Shown piece by piece: positions 25,519 to 34,477 of a stretch of 64,000 bases of DNA. The notes under the pieces are model-generated. The model did not search any database. It was not told the DNA's origin and was given only the letters and a program-made list of their open reading frames with translations. The stretch comes from Paenibacillus macerans (lineage in GTDB: Bacteria; Bacillota; Bacilli; Paenibacillales; Paenibacillaceae). The translations under genes were made by a program, and so were the position numbers. The DNA lies in NCBI RefSeq assembly GCF_900454495.1, contig NZ_UGSI01000001.1, positions 62,001 through 126,000 of the forward strand, read 5' to 3'. Every line of letters starts with the position of its first letter. Position 1 is the stretch's first letter.

Positions 25519-27369
25519 ATGAGCAAAGTTATCGGTATTGACCTTGGAACGACCAACTCTTGCGTTGCGGTCATGGAAGGCGGTGAAGCCGTCGTCATTC
25601 CGAACCCGGAAGGCGGACGTACGACTCCTTCCGTCGTCGGTTTTAAGAAGGACGGCGAACGGATCGTCGGGGAAACGGCAAAACGCCAGGCGATTACAAA
25701 CCCGGACCGCACGATCATCTCCATCAAAAGACATATGGGGACGAACCATAAAGAAGCCATCGACGGCAAAGAATTTACGCCGCAGGAGATTTCGGCGATC
25801 ATTTTGCAGAAGCTGAAATCAGACGCCGAAGCTTATTTGGGCCAACCTGTAACCCAGGCGGTCATCACGGTTCCGGCTTATTTTAACGACAGCCAGCGTC
25901 AAGCGACGAAGGATGCCGGGAAAATCGCCGGCCTGGAAGTGCTGCGGATCGTCAACGAACCGACGGCGGCGGCGCTTGCCTACGGCCTGGAGAAAGCCGA
26001 GGATCAAACGATCCTGGTTTACGACTTGGGCGGCGGTACGTTCGACGTATCGATTCTGGAGCTGGGCGACGGCTTCTTCGAAGTTAAGGCCACCAGCGGG
26101 GACAACCACCTCGGCGGCGACGACTTCGACCAAAAGATCATCGATTATCTGGTGGAAGAGTTCAAAAAGGATCAAGGCATCGACCTCAGCAAGGACAAAG
26201 CGGCCGTTCAACGTCTGAAAGACGCCGCCGAAAAAGCGAAAAAAGAATTGTCCGGCGTGCTGACGACAACGATTTCCCTGCCGTTCATTACGGTCGTTGA
26301 CGGCGTGCCGCAGCACTTGGAAGTGAACCTGACCCGCGCCAAATTCGAAGAATTGACGGCGGACCTCGTAGAGCGTACGCTTGGACCGACCCGCCGCGCG
26401 CTGAGCGATGCCGGCCTGACTTCGGCCGATATCGATAAAATCGTTCTGGTCGGCGGCTCCACGCGGATTCCGGCCGTTCAGGAAGCGATCAAGAAGCTGA
26501 CCGGCAAAGAGCCGCACAAAGGCGTCAACCCGGACGAAGTCGTTGCCCTGGGCGCAGCCGTGCAAGCGGGCGTGTTGACCGGCGACGTCAAGGACGTCGT
26601 ATTGCTCGACGTAACTCCGCTTTCGCTAGGGATCGAAACGGCGGGCGGCGTGTTTACGAAAATGATCGAACGCAACACGACGATCCCGACGAGTAAATCG
26701 CAAGTTTTCTCCACTTACGCGGACAATCAGCCTAGCGTGGAAATCCACGTGCTGCAAGGGGAACGCGAGATGGCCGCAGGCAACAAAACGCTCGGCCGCT
26801 TTATCCTCGGCGATATTCCGCTCGCGCCTCGCGGCGTGCCGCAAATCGAAGTTACCTTCGATATCGACGCCAACGGGATCGTTAACGTATCGGCGACGGA
26901 CAAAGGCACCGGTAAAAGCCAAAAAATCACGATCACATCTTCAAGCGGCCTCAGCGACGAAGAAATCGACCGCATGATGAAAGACGCCGAGCTTCACGCC
27001 GAAGAAGACAAAAAACGCAAGGAACTGGTCGAAGCGAAAAACAACGCCGATCAGCTCATTTACAGCGTGGACAAAACGCTGAAGGAACTGGGCGATAAAG
27101 TGGACGCCGCCGAAACGGAAAAGGCGAACGCGGCGAAAGATGAGCTCAAGAAAGCGGTCGAAAGCGACAATCTGGAGCAAATCAAATCCGCTTCGGAAAA
27201 ACTGACCGAGATCGTGCAGCAGCTCTCCGTCAAGCTTTACGAGCAGGCTCAGCAAGCCGCCGGGGCAGCCGGCGCCGAAGGTGGGGCAGAAGGCGCTGCG
27301 GCCGGCGGTTCGACCCGCGACAATGTCGTGGATGCCGACTATGAAGTTGTTGACGATGACAAGAAGTAA
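25519..27369 (+). CDS. dnaK: Molecular chaperone DnaK (Hsp70)
   Basis: This 616-aa chaperone has the ATPase domain motifs GIDLGTTNSCVAVMEGGE, VPAYFNDSQRQATKDAGKIA, DLGGGTFDVS and LVGGSTRIP, the substrate-binding domain (VFSTYADNQPSVEIHVLQGE) and a C-terminal lid ending in a Gly/Ala stretch and VVDADYEVVDDDKK. It lacks the actinobacterial/proteobacterial large insert, as expected for a Firmicute. AAGGAGG lies 10 bp before ATG 25519. It is followed by a hairpin before dnaJ, which may lower dnaJ expression relative to dnaK. Confidence 0.99.
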   Translation: MSKVIGIDLGTTNSCVAVMEGGEAVVIPNPEGGRTTPSVVGFKKDGERIVGETAKRQAITNPDRTIISIKRHMGTNHKEAIDGKEFTPQEISAIILQKLKSDAEAYLGQPVTQAVITVPAYFNDSQRQATKDAGKIAGLEVLRIVNEPTAAALAYGLEKAEDQTILVYDLGGGTFDVSILELGDGFFEVKATSGDNHLGGDDFDQKIIDYLVEEFKKDQGIDLSKDKAAVQRLKDAAEKAKKELSGVLTTTISLPFITVVDGVPQHLEVNLTRAKFEELTADLVERTLGPTRRALSDAGLTSADIDKIVLVGGSTRIPAVQEAIKKLTGKEPHKGVNPDEVVALGAAVQAGVLTGDVKDVVLLDVTPLSLGIETAGGVFTKMIERNTTIPTSKSQVFSTYADNQPSVEIHVLQGEREMAAGNKTLGRFILGDIPLAPRGVPQIEVTFDIDANGIVNVSATDKGTGKSQKITITSSSGLSDEEIDRMMKDAELHAEEDKKRKELVEAKNNADQLIYSVDKTLKELGDKVDAAETEKANAAKDELKKAVESDNLEQIKSASEKLTEIVQQLSVKLYEQAQQAAGAAGAEGGAEGAAAGGSTRDNVVDADYEVVDDDKK

Positions 27370-27418
27370 AGCTTAAGGCATCACGGACCGGCAAAGATTG
27401 AATATACTTTGGTAAACT

Positions 27419-27464
27419 GGGAAGGTCAAAGCGCGGGCGGCTTCCGCACTTTGACTTTCCTTTT
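27419..27464 (+). terminator. Intercistronic terminator-like hairpin between dnaK and dnaJ
   Basis: GGGAAGGTCAAAG (from 27419) pairs with CTTTGACTTTCC (27449-27460), with G-U pairs and an inner GC-rich extension, followed by TTTT. The T-tract is short, so partial read-through into dnaJ is likely. Confidence 0.65.
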
Positions 27465-27524
27465 GCCGGATTAAGGGAACGGTATAACGCGGCTGGTCCC
27501 AAAAGTCAAGACGGGGGTGGAAGG

Positions 27525-28643
27525 ATGGCAGAAAAACGCGATTATTATGAAGTGCTGGGCGTCGGGAAAAACGCCGGCGATGAAGAGATCAAAAAAGCTT
27601 ACCGCAAGCTGGCCCGCCAATATCACCCGGACGTAAACAAAGCGGCGGATGCGGAAGCGAAATTTAAAGAAGTGAAGGAAGCCTACGACGTGCTCAGCGA
27701 TCCGGGCAAACGCTCCCGCTACGATCAATACGGACATGTGGATCCGAATCAGGGCATGGGCGGCGGATTTTCCGGCGCGGATTTTGGCGGGTTTGGCGAT
27801 ATTTTCGACATGTTCTTCGGCGGCGGCGGCAGACGCGACCCGAATGCGCCGCAGCGCGGGAACGATTTGCAATATACGATGACGATCGAGTTCGAGGAAG
27901 CGGCATTCGGGAAAGAGACCGATATTACGATTCCGCGTACCGAAAACTGCGATACGTGCTCCGGCACCGGCGCAAAACCGGGTACGAAACCGACGGTTTG
28001 CTCCGTCTGCCACGGAACCGGACAGCAGGAGGTCGTGCAGAACACGCCTTTCGGCCGCATGGTCAACCGGCGTACCTGTTCCGCCTGCGGCGGCCGGGGC
28101 CAGATCATCAAGGAGAAATGCCCGACCTGCTCCGGCAGCGGCAAGGTGAAGAAGCAGCGTAAAATCCACGTGCGGATTCCGGCGGGGGTTGACGACGGCG
28201 CTCAGCTGCGGATGACGGGCGAAGGGGAAGGGGGCTTGCGCGGCGGCCCTCCAGGCGACTTGTATATCGTCATCCGCGTGAAGGATCATGAGTATTTCGA
28301 GCGGGAAGGCGACGACGTTTATTTGGAAGTGCCGATTACGTTTGCGCAGGCGGCGCTGGGCGACGAGATCGAAATCCCGACGCTGACGGAAAAGGTCAAG
28401 CTGAAGATTCCGGCCGGTACGCAGACAGGCACTTATTTCCGCCTCAAAGGCAAAGGCATTCCGCGCCTGCGCGGCGTCGGCCAGGGCGACCAGCACGTCA
28501 AAGTGGTCTTGGTGACGCCTCGGAAGCTAAGCGAAGAGCAGAAAGAACTGCTGCGCCAATTCGCTTCGCTGGAAGGCGAACATACGCATGAAAATGAGCA
28601 ATCGTTTTTTGACCGCATGAAACGGGCGTTCCGCGGCGAATGA
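27525..28643 (+). CDS. dnaJ: Molecular chaperone DnaJ (Hsp40)
   Basis: DnaJ stimulates the DnaK ATPase and presents unfolded proteins. The J domain (residues 5-67) contains YHPDVNK with the essential HPD. A Gly/Phe-rich region follows (MGGGFSGADFGGFGDIFDMF), then four zinc-binding repeats (CDTCSGTG, CSVCHGTG, CSACGGRG, CPTCSGSG) and the C-terminal peptide-binding domains. Length (372 aa) is normal. ATG 27525 follows GGGGTGGAAGG. It is the last gene of the heat-shock operon; a strong bidirectional terminator lies 38 bp downstream. Confidence 0.98.
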   Translation: MAEKRDYYEVLGVGKNAGDEEIKKAYRKLARQYHPDVNKAADAEAKFKEVKEAYDVLSDPGKRSRYDQYGHVDPNQGMGGGFSGADFGGFGDIFDMFFGGGGRRDPNAPQRGNDLQYTMTIEFEEAAFGKETDITIPRTENCDTCSGTGAKPGTKPTVCSVCHGTGQQEVVQNTPFGRMVNRRTCSACGGRGQIIKEKCPTCSGSGKVKKQRKIHVRIPAGVDDGAQLRMTGEGEGGLRGGPPGDLYIVIRVKDHEYFEREGDDVYLEVPITFAQAALGDEIEIPTLTEKVKLKIPAGTQTGTYFRLKGKGIPRLRGVGQGDQHVKVVLVTPRKLSEEQKELLRQFASLEGEHTHENEQSFFDRMKRAFRGE

Positions 28644-28681
28644 TCGAAGCGGGGCCAAGGCATTACAGCAAGCAAACCAAA

Positions 28682-28729
28682 ACAAGGCCGTCCCAAGAGA
28701 ATCCGTTCTCTTTGGGGCGGCCTTGTCTC
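28682..28729. terminator. Bidirectional terminator after dnaJ
   Basis: ACAAGGCCGTCCCAAGAGAA pairs with TTCTCTTTGGGGCGGCCTTGT-like sequence (28705-28725) around TCCG. It lies between dnaJ and the convergent minus-strand gene. Confidence 0.9.
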
Positions 28730-28731
28730 AT

Positions 28732-29016
28732 TTAAGCGTCCTGCCGAATAATCGCGATGATTTCTTCGTGCAGTTCGAGCGTAATATCTTCCCGAAACGT
28801 ACGCATGCCGTATTCCCGGTAGACGTATTGGATGATCGATTCCATGATATTGGATTCGACCAGGTAACGGCTGCGGCCGTTAACCCACACTTCCGCGGTA
28901 TAGCCGGTGTCCTCGTCCCAGCTTAGTTCCACCTGCACGTCGGTGGGGCGGACTCCCGTCCTGTCCGCGGTGTGGAGACAAATTGCGTTAATGATTTCAT
29001 CCATGCCGAGAACCAT
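28732..29016 (-). CDS. YxcD-like protein (DUF2653 type)
   Basis: This 94-aa acidic protein (MDEIINAICLHTADRTGV, VQVELSWDEDTGYTAEVWVN, IMESIIQYVYREYG) resembles the Bacillus YxcD family of unknown function. It has no signal peptide. It lies three bases after the stop of the membrane-protein gene at 29020, so the two are co-transcribed on the minus strand. A second in-frame ATG four codons in is possible. Family naming is from memory of the motif pattern and should be treated as moderate. Confidence 0.7.
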   Translation of the reverse strand: MVLGMDEIINAICLHTADRTGVRPTDVQVELSWDEDTGYTAEVWVNGRSRYLVESNIMESIIQYVYREYGMRTFREDITLELHEEIIAIIRQDA

Positions 29017-29019
29017 GAT

Positions 29020-29457
29020 TTAGTATCTTCCTCCACGCCGGTAATCCTCTTGGCGCGGTTGGCGCTTGAAACGCCGGTATAAGGCGACGGCAGCGGCAAC
29101 GATCACGTAAATAGCGAGCAGGTTGACGGCAAGTCCAAGCAGGTTGCCGAAGAAGCCCATATTGCCGAACAGCCCCCCGAACAACAGTCCTGCCAGTCCG
29201 CCGACCATCAGACCGCGCATAAAGCCGCCGCCGCCAGAAAAGCCTCGCCCCGTCGTGGAGCCTACTGTTCCGCCGGTTTTGTTGGTGGCCGCTCCATCGG
29301 TCCGCTGGTAATCGCCGGTAGCCGGCTTATTGGGCGACGGGTTGTAAGTTCTTGGACCGGACTTGAAGCCGCCTCGCTTGGCATCGGCCAGATCGGGGGA
29401 AACGAAGGCAAATATCAACGTAAATGCCATCATGATCATCATCATTTTCTTCATCAT
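29020..29457 (-). CDS. Small secreted/membrane protein, glycine-rich
   Basis: The predicted product (145 aa) begins with a very methionine-rich signal peptide (MMKKMMMIMMAFTLIFAFV, cleavage after ADA likely). A basic, Pro/Thr-rich segment follows, then a glycine-rich hydrophobic region (FMRGLMVGGLAGLLFGGLF) and a second membrane helix (LAVNLLAIYVIVAAAVALY), and a charged tail. The layout resembles bacterial proteins annotated as Tim44-like, but the Tim44 domain itself is not clear. The start at 29457 was chosen because AGGAGG and the signal peptide lie there. Confidence 0.7.
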   Translation of the reverse strand: MMKKMMMIMMAFTLIFAFVSPDLADAKRGGFKSGPRTYNPSPNKPATGDYQRTDGAATNKTGGTVGSTTGRGFSGGGGFMRGLMVGGLAGLLFGGLFGNMGFFGNLLGLAVNLLAIYVIVAAAVALYRRFKRQPRQEDYRRGGRY

Positions 29458-29674
29458 ACTATGCGGATAACCTCCTATACAGATAAGTATATTCTGTTCC
29501 TTAGCAAGTAATACGGACGAGAGCCGCTGGAGTTTCAAATTTAAAATATTAATTCAGCAGCGGCCTTACTCCGGGCAATCTTGCATAAAGCCATCGGCAA
29601 ATTTGCATCCTACTTAGCATGAACTGCAGCGGTGCAGCTTCATTCTCAAGCTGAAACGAAAGGCAGGGATTCGT

Positions 29675-30043
29675 ATGGGTGAAAAAAATATTTTGGCGTA
29701 TTTCAAAAGTCCGGAGCAGGCGGAAGGCGCAGCGCGCAAGCTGAGCGCTTTACGGGTCGTCGACATGTCGATCGACCGCTTCAGCCGCTACCCGGGAGAG
29801 GGTTATGATCCCGGAAATCCGGTGACCGGGAGCATTTCCAGCTTGGCGGCCATCACGCAGGACGCCGCGATCACAAACCGTTCCGCAGGGATATTGTCGG
29901 CGGCGGATCCGGCCGCCAGCGGGCTTAGCCACGGCGGCCAGGGCGGGCCGACCGGGCACGATATCGTGCTGACCGCCGTGGTCGACGAGTCGGTGCATCA
30001 TCAGGCGCTCCGCATCGTGGAGGAAGCGGGCGGACTGATTTAA
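29675..30043 (+). CDS. Conserved hypothetical protein, possible YflT/GsiB-like stress family
   Basis: The 122-aa product starts with a beta-alpha unit (NILAYFKSPEQAEGAARKLSAL), continues with VDMSIDRFSRYPGEGYDPG and ends with a second beta-alpha unit (HDIVLTAVVDESVHHQALRIVEEAGG). This two-part layout resembles small general-stress proteins in which a sequence repeats a ferredoxin-like fold, but I do not recognise the family with certainty. It has no signal peptide. It stands between the divergent minus-strand pair and a YfhD-like gene. Confidence 0.65.
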   Translation: MGEKNILAYFKSPEQAEGAARKLSALRVVDMSIDRFSRYPGEGYDPGNPVTGSISSLAAITQDAAITNRSAGILSAADPAASGLSHGGQGGPTGHDIVLTAVVDESVHHQALRIVEEAGGLI

Positions 30044-30099
30044 CGTATTATCGCAAACGCTAGCAGTTTGAAATAATTACGGAAGGGAGATGTGAAGGG

Positions 30100-30276
30100 A
30101 TGAGCCAAAGCGAGCAGGATCGCCGGACGAAACGGACGACGGCCAAATCGCGGTTTACGATCGGGCATAACGAAGACGTGGAGTTTTCCGAAGAGCTGGC
30201 CGATCAGGAGGATTGGGAGGCGCTGGAACGCAGTGAACGGGCCGATGCGCGCCAGCAAGGTCAATACCGGCTGTAG
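30100..30276 (+). CDS. YfhD-like small protein
   Basis: This 58-aa, strongly charged protein contains VEFSEELADQEDWEALERSERADAR across its C-terminal half; the core VEFSEELADQED matches the short YfhD family of Bacillus spore-formers, of unknown function. GGAAGGGAGATGTGAAGGG precedes ATG 30100. A terminator lies 20 bp downstream, so it ends a transcription unit that may start at 29675. Confidence 0.7.
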   Translation: MSQSEQDRRTKRTTAKSRFTIGHNEDVEFSEELADQEDWEALERSERADARQQGQYRL

Positions 30277-30295
30277 ACCCGAAGCACTATGGAAC

Positions 30296-30338
30296 AGGGC
30301 GGAGGAACCCGCAAAACGGTTCGCTCCGCCCTCTTTTG
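30296..30338 (+). terminator. Terminator after the YfhD-like gene
   Basis: AGGGCGGAG-GAACC pairs with GGTTCG-CTCCGCCCT, followed by CTTTTG. Confidence 0.8.
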
Positions 30339-30401
30339 TCTCCATCTGCATTCTATAGTACAATAAATCTTATGCATATGAGTCAAGGAGGAAAACTTGC
30401 G

Positions 30402-31370
30402 ATGATTTGGAAGGAAATAACTATACATACAACGGAAGAAGCCGTGGAAATGATTTCGAATTTCCTGCATGAAGCCGGCGCCGGCGGCGTAACCATCGAA
30501 GAGCACGCCGACAACGATAAGCCGCGCGATACCTCGCTGGGCCAGTGGTTTGAAATTCCGCCCAACGACATTCCCGAAGGCGAAGCCAAAATCAGCGGGT
30601 ATTTTCCAGAGGGATTGGATATCGAGGCGATCATCTCCGAGGTGAAGGAACGGATCGAAGAGCTAAGGGGATATGATATCGACCCGGGCTTGGCCGAAAT
30701 TTCGGTCAGGGATGTGAGCGAAGACGACTGGGCCAACAACTGGAAGCAGTATTTCAAGCCGCTTAAGGTATCCGATAGACTAACGATCAAGCCGACCTGG
30801 GAGGAGTACGCGCCCCAGTCGCCGGAGGAGAAGATCATCGAGCTTGACCCCGGCATGGCTTTTGGCACGGGAACGCATCCGACGACCTCTTTATGTTTGC
30901 GCACATTGGAGGGAGTCATCCGCGAAGGGGACGAAGTGATCGATGTCGGAACCGGTTCTGGCATTTTGGCGATCGGCGCTTGCCGGCTGGGCGCTGCTAG
31001 GGTGCTGGCGCTCGATCTCGATCCGGTGGCCGTGTCCAGCGCAAGCGAAAATACGAAACTGAACGGGCTGGAGGACAAGATCCAGGTCGTGGAAAGCGAT
31101 TTGCTGTCGGTGCTGAAAGACGGCGGAAGCGGCAAACTGCAAGTGTCGCTGCCGGTCCGGGTCGTCGTGGCCAATATTTTGGCGGAAATCATTTTGCTTT
31201 TTATCGACGATGTGTTCCAGGCCCTGCAGCCGGGAGGCTATTATATCGCTTCGGGAATCTATAAAAATAAAGAACAAGCCGTAGAGGAAGCGCTGCTTGC
31301 CGCGGGGTTTGAGATCGAGCAAACGGCCCGGGAAGAGGATTGGGTTGCTTTCGTGGCGAGAAAGAGGTAG
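30402..31370 (+). CDS. prmA: Ribosomal protein L11 methyltransferase
   Basis: PrmA trimethylates L11 with S-adenosylmethionine. The 322-aa protein has the N-terminal recognition domain (WKEITIHTTEEAVEMISNFL) and a class I methyltransferase domain with DVGTGSGILAIG and DLDPVAVSSASENT, plus the PrmA signature LDPGMAFGTGTHPTT. ATG 30402 is preceded by AAGGAGG; the longer frame from 30336 overlaps a terminator and is not used. In Bacillus it follows dnaJ directly; here four accessory genes intervene. Confidence 0.97.
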   Translation: MIWKEITIHTTEEAVEMISNFLHEAGAGGVTIEEHADNDKPRDTSLGQWFEIPPNDIPEGEAKISGYFPEGLDIEAIISEVKERIEELRGYDIDPGLAEISVRDVSEDDWANNWKQYFKPLKVSDRLTIKPTWEEYAPQSPEEKIIELDPGMAFGTGTHPTTSLCLRTLEGVIREGDEVIDVGTGSGILAIGACRLGAARVLALDLDPVAVSSASENTKLNGLEDKIQVVESDLLSVLKDGGSGKLQVSLPVRVVVANILAEIILLFIDDVFQALQPGGYYIASGIYKNKEQAVEEALLAAGFEIEQTAREEDWVAFVARKR

Positions 31371-31375
31371 CTTGC

Positions 31376-32059
31376 ATGGATTTTTTGAACCAAATATTGC
31401 GCGTCCCTTTGGACCAACTTCCTTTTTATTTGATCACGCTGGTGATTGCCTTTACGATACATGAGTTTTCGCATGCTTATTTCGCCAATAAATTCGGTGA
31501 TCCGACGGCTAAGCTGCTTGGCCGAGTAACGCTGAATCCGGCGGTGCATTTCGATTTATTCGGGATCATCCTGCTGTTGATCGCCGGTTTTGGCTGGGCC
31601 AGACCGGTTCCGGTCAACCGGGACAATTTCAGTAGGCCCCGCTTGATGGGCGTGGTCGTTTCGGCGGCCGGACCGCTCAGCAATTTGCTGCTCGGCGTGG
31701 TGGGGACCGTGGTGTATGTGATGCTGGGGCATTTTGGCGTTCTGGAATCGATTGCGAACGAGCGGCTTTTGCAAGCGGTTTTGATTTTTTTCTATCTGTT
31801 CAACGTTACGAACTTTTTCTTATTTTTGTTCAACTTGATTCCGCTGCCGCCGCTGGACGGGTACCGGATTCTGGAAGATATCGTGCCGCGCCGCGTGCTT
31901 GGCAAATTGCAGCAGTTTGAGCAATGGTCGATCTTTATCTTTTTGATCATTCTGTTTATTCCCGCTTTGCGGCAGCACACGATCGACCCCCTTTATCAGG
32001 CGGCTTATTCGATGTATCTTCAGTTAGCCCATTTTTTCCTGCTGTTGTTTGGGACTTGA
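31376..32059 (+). CDS. Site-2 protease-like metallopeptidase (M50 family)
   Basis: This 227-aa polytopic membrane protein has the zinc-binding HEFSH (His29, Glu30, His33) in its first helix and the C-terminal PLPPLDGYRIL motif that supplies the third ligand. No PDZ or CBS domain is present, so it belongs with small YwhC/Rip-like peptidases. These cut membrane-embedded substrates; none is evident here, though two anti-sigma factors occur in the window. It starts five bases after prmA, indicating one operon, an arrangement not found in the Bacillus dnaJ-prmA-rsmE order. Confidence 0.9.
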   Translation: MDFLNQILRVPLDQLPFYLITLVIAFTIHEFSHAYFANKFGDPTAKLLGRVTLNPAVHFDLFGIILLLIAGFGWARPVPVNRDNFSRPRLMGVVVSAAGPLSNLLLGVVGTVVYVMLGHFGVLESIANERLLQAVLIFFYLFNVTNFFLFLFNLIPLPPLDGYRILEDIVPRRVLGKLQQFEQWSIFIFLIILFIPALRQHTIDPLYQAAYSMYLQLAHFFLLLFGT

Positions 32060-32127
32060 GGCGGGAAGAAAGACTGGAACAAATATATTAAAAGTTGTAT
32101 GATGTAATTTGGTGATTTTTAGAGGTA

Positions 32128-32206
32128 GTTCAAAAAGTCCAGCTTTTGAAGCTATAAGGAAGAATAGACGACCAAACAATAACTTCCTTAACCTCCATTT
32201 TTGAAC
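32128..32206. repeat. GTTCAAAAAGT-type hairpin repeat, copy 1
   Basis: GTTCAAAAA (32128-32136) and TTTTTGAAC (32198-32206) form the outer arms, with GGAAG/CTTCC inside. The outer sequence GAGGTAGTTCAAAAAGTC resembles the arm at 36466-36526. It occupies the whole M50-rsmE spacer. Confidence 0.55.
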
Positions 32207-32235
32207 ATGTACTTTTTGTGTGAGGATGGATGAGC

Positions 32236-33000
32236 ATGCAGCGTTATTTTGTGGAGCCGTCGCAGTTTGGCGAACGGGAAGTGGCGATTGCCGGGGAGGA
32301 TGCCCGCCATATCGGCAGGGTGATGCGTTCCAAACCGGGCGACAAGCTGATCGTAAGCGATGGCGTATCCCGTGAAGTCCTCGCGGAAATAACGACGATT
32401 GAGCCGCAGCAGGTGACTGCGGCAATTATAGAGACGCTGACGGCATCCGGAGAGCCGTGGCTGCAAGTGACGGTGGCCCAGAGCCTGCCGAAAGGCGACA
32501 AAATGGAAACCGTGATCCAGAAGTGCACGGAGATCGGGGCTTCCGCTTTTCTTCCTTTTTTGTCCGAGCGCACGGTCGTGCAGTACGATCAGAAGAAGGA
32601 AGAGAAGCGCCTTGGCCGCTGGCGGAAAATTGCCAAGGAAGCGGCCGAGCAGGCGCACCGCAGCAAAATTCCGGCGGTGGAGATGCCGGTGAAATGGGAT
32701 GGGCTGTTGTCCGTTTTGTCTGCCTACGATCTGGTGTGCTTATGTTATGAAAGGGAGCACGGCCAGCAGCTGCGCGATGTATTGAAGCCTTTTGTCCTGG
32801 GCCTGACGCCCGGACAGACTTGCAAGATCGCCGTTGTGGTTGGACCCGAAGGCGGTTTTGCCGAAGAAGAAGTGCGGGAGGCCGAAGCCATGGGTGCGGC
32901 GGCCGTTGGATTGGGCCGCCGCATTTTGCGGACCGAGACGGCCGCTATGGCCGCCCTGACCTGCATCATGTATGAATCCGGAGAAATGGGGGGAAGTTGA
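32236..33000 (+). CDS. rsmE: 16S rRNA (uracil(1498)-N(3))-methyltransferase
   Basis: RsmE methylates U1498 in 16S rRNA. The protein (254 aa) has an N-terminal PUA-like domain (HIGRVMRSKPGDKLIVSDG) and a C-terminal SPOUT knot with VVVGPEGGFAEEE and LGRRILRTETA, the cofactor-binding motifs. The start is probably ATG 32236 (MQRYF, the usual family start) rather than ATG 32230, which is too near GAGG. It is three bases before mtaB, as in Bacillus. Confidence 0.96.
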   Translation: MQRYFVEPSQFGEREVAIAGEDARHIGRVMRSKPGDKLIVSDGVSREVLAEITTIEPQQVTAAIIETLTASGEPWLQVTVAQSLPKGDKMETVIQKCTEIGASAFLPFLSERTVVQYDQKKEEKRLGRWRKIAKEAAEQAHRSKIPAVEMPVKWDGLLSVLSAYDLVCLCYEREHGQQLRDVLKPFVLGLTPGQTCKIAVVVGPEGGFAEEEVREAEAMGAAAVGLGRRILRTETAAMAALTCIMYESGEMGGS

Positions 33001-33003
33001 ACG

Positions 33004-34347
33004 ATGCCATCTGTCGCATTTTACACTTTGGGCTGTAAAGTCAACTTTTACGATACGGAGGCCATTTGGCAGCTGTTTAAAAACGAGGGCTACGAACAGG
33101 TCGATTTCGAACAACAGGCCGCCGACGTTTATTTGATTAATACGTGTACCGTGACGAACACGGGGGATAAAAAGAGCCGGCAGATCATCCGGCGCGCCGT
33201 GCGCCGCAATCCGGACGCCATCGTGGCCGTGACGGGCTGTTACGCCCAAACGTCCCCGGCGGAAATTTTGGACATTCCCGGCGTCGATCTCGTCATCGGC
33301 ACGCAGGACCGGGACAAAATCATTCCTTACGTGAAGCAAATCCAGGAGCAGCGCAAGCCGATCAACGCCGTGCGCAACATTATGAAAACCCGCGAATTCG
33401 AAGAGCTGGACGTTCCGAATTTTGCCGACCATACCCGCGCTTTCCTGAAGATCCAGGAGGGCTGCAACAATTTCTGCACCTTCTGCATCATCCCTTGGTC
33501 GCGCGGTCTGTCGCGCAGCCGCGATCCGCAAAGCGTGCTTCAGCAGGCGCGCCAGTTGGTCGCCGCGGGCTACAAAGAAATCGTGCTGACCGGCATCCAT
33601 ACGGGCGGATATGGCGACGATCTCGAAAACTACCGCCTGTCGGACCTGCTGTGGGATTTGGATAAAGTGGAAGGTCTGGGGCGGATTCGCATCAGCTCGA
33701 TCGAAGCGAGCCAAATCGACGAACGCATGCTGGAAGTTTTGAAAGGATCCTCCAAAATGTGCCGTCATTTCCATATTCCGCTGCAAGCCGGCAGCAACGA
33801 AGTGCTTAAACGCATGAGAAGAAAGTATACAATTGAGGAATACGAGCATAAAATCAGAATGATCCGTGAATTTATGCCTGAGGTTGCTATCACGACGGAC
33901 GTCATCGTTGGCTTCCCAGGCGAAACCGATGAGTTGTTCCGCGAAGGTTTTGAAGCGATCAAACGGATCGGCTTTTCGGAAATCCACGTGTTCCCGTATT
34001 CCAAACGGACCGGGACGCCGGCCGCGCGGATGGAGGACCAGGTGGATGAAGAGATCAAACATGCCCGCGTGCATGAGTTGATCGATTTGTCGGAACAGAT
34101 GCAGCTTGCCTATGCCGAGAAATTCGTCGGCCAGGTGCTGGACGTCATTCCGGAAAGAGACGAGAAAGGAACGGCCGGAGACGGTTTCGCGACCGGCTTC
34201 AGCGACAACTATTTGCAGATCCGTTTCCCGGGCGCCCCGGACTTGACCGGCAAAATGTGCCGCGTCAAGCTCACCAAGGCCGACGTCAATACAAACGAAG
34301 GCCAGTTGGTTCGCGTCCTGGACGAATCCGCGCAAGCCTTGGCTTAA
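33004..34347 (+). CDS. mtaB: tRNA t6A37 methylthiotransferase MtaB
   Basis: MtaB adds a methylthio group to N6-threonylcarbamoyladenosine at position 37 of tRNAs reading ANN codons. The 447-aa protein has the N-terminal UPF0004 domain with its cluster cysteines (LGCKVNFYDTE, NTCTVTNTGDKKSRQ, VTGCYAQ), the radical SAM motif CNNFCTFCIIPWSRG and a C-terminal TRAM domain (QVLDVIPER...). It starts three bases after rsmE. In Bacillus the next gene is yqeW, and a Na/Pi cotransporter gene is indeed nearby at 35429. Confidence 0.97.
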   Translation: MPSVAFYTLGCKVNFYDTEAIWQLFKNEGYEQVDFEQQAADVYLINTCTVTNTGDKKSRQIIRRAVRRNPDAIVAVTGCYAQTSPAEILDIPGVDLVIGTQDRDKIIPYVKQIQEQRKPINAVRNIMKTREFEELDVPNFADHTRAFLKIQEGCNNFCTFCIIPWSRGLSRSRDPQSVLQQARQLVAAGYKEIVLTGIHTGGYGDDLENYRLSDLLWDLDKVEGLGRIRISSIEASQIDERMLEVLKGSSKMCRHFHIPLQAGSNEVLKRMRRKYTIEEYEHKIRMIREFMPEVAITTDVIVGFPGETDELFREGFEAIKRIGFSEIHVFPYSKRTGTPAARMEDQVDEEIKHARVHELIDLSEQMQLAYAEKFVGQVLDVIPERDEKGTAGDGFATGFSDNYLQIRFPGAPDLTGKMCRVKLTKADVNTNEGQLVRVLDESAQALA

Positions 34348-34374
34348 ATAGGTTCTTGCCCGCCCGGGCGTTAA

Positions 34375-34415
34375 GCAAGGATTTCAACCCTCCAGGGTTG
34401 AAATCCTTGTTGTCG
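34375..34415 (+). terminator. Hairpin after mtaB
   Basis: GCAAGGATTTCAACCC (34375-34390) pairs with GGGTTGAAATCCTTGT (34395-34410). The downstream TTGTTGTC tract is T-poor for a classical terminator. Confidence 0.7.
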
Positions 34416-34477
34416 CATTAGGGCAAAAGCAAGGTAGCGAGCAACGCTTTTCAATGGTAACCTAGGACGACAACAAC

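Noticed and set aside
32740..34335. Open frame of 531 codons on the minus strand opposite mtaB
   Set aside because: mtaB on the plus strand has all family motifs; the minus frame is a by-product of GC-rich codon use and matches no family.
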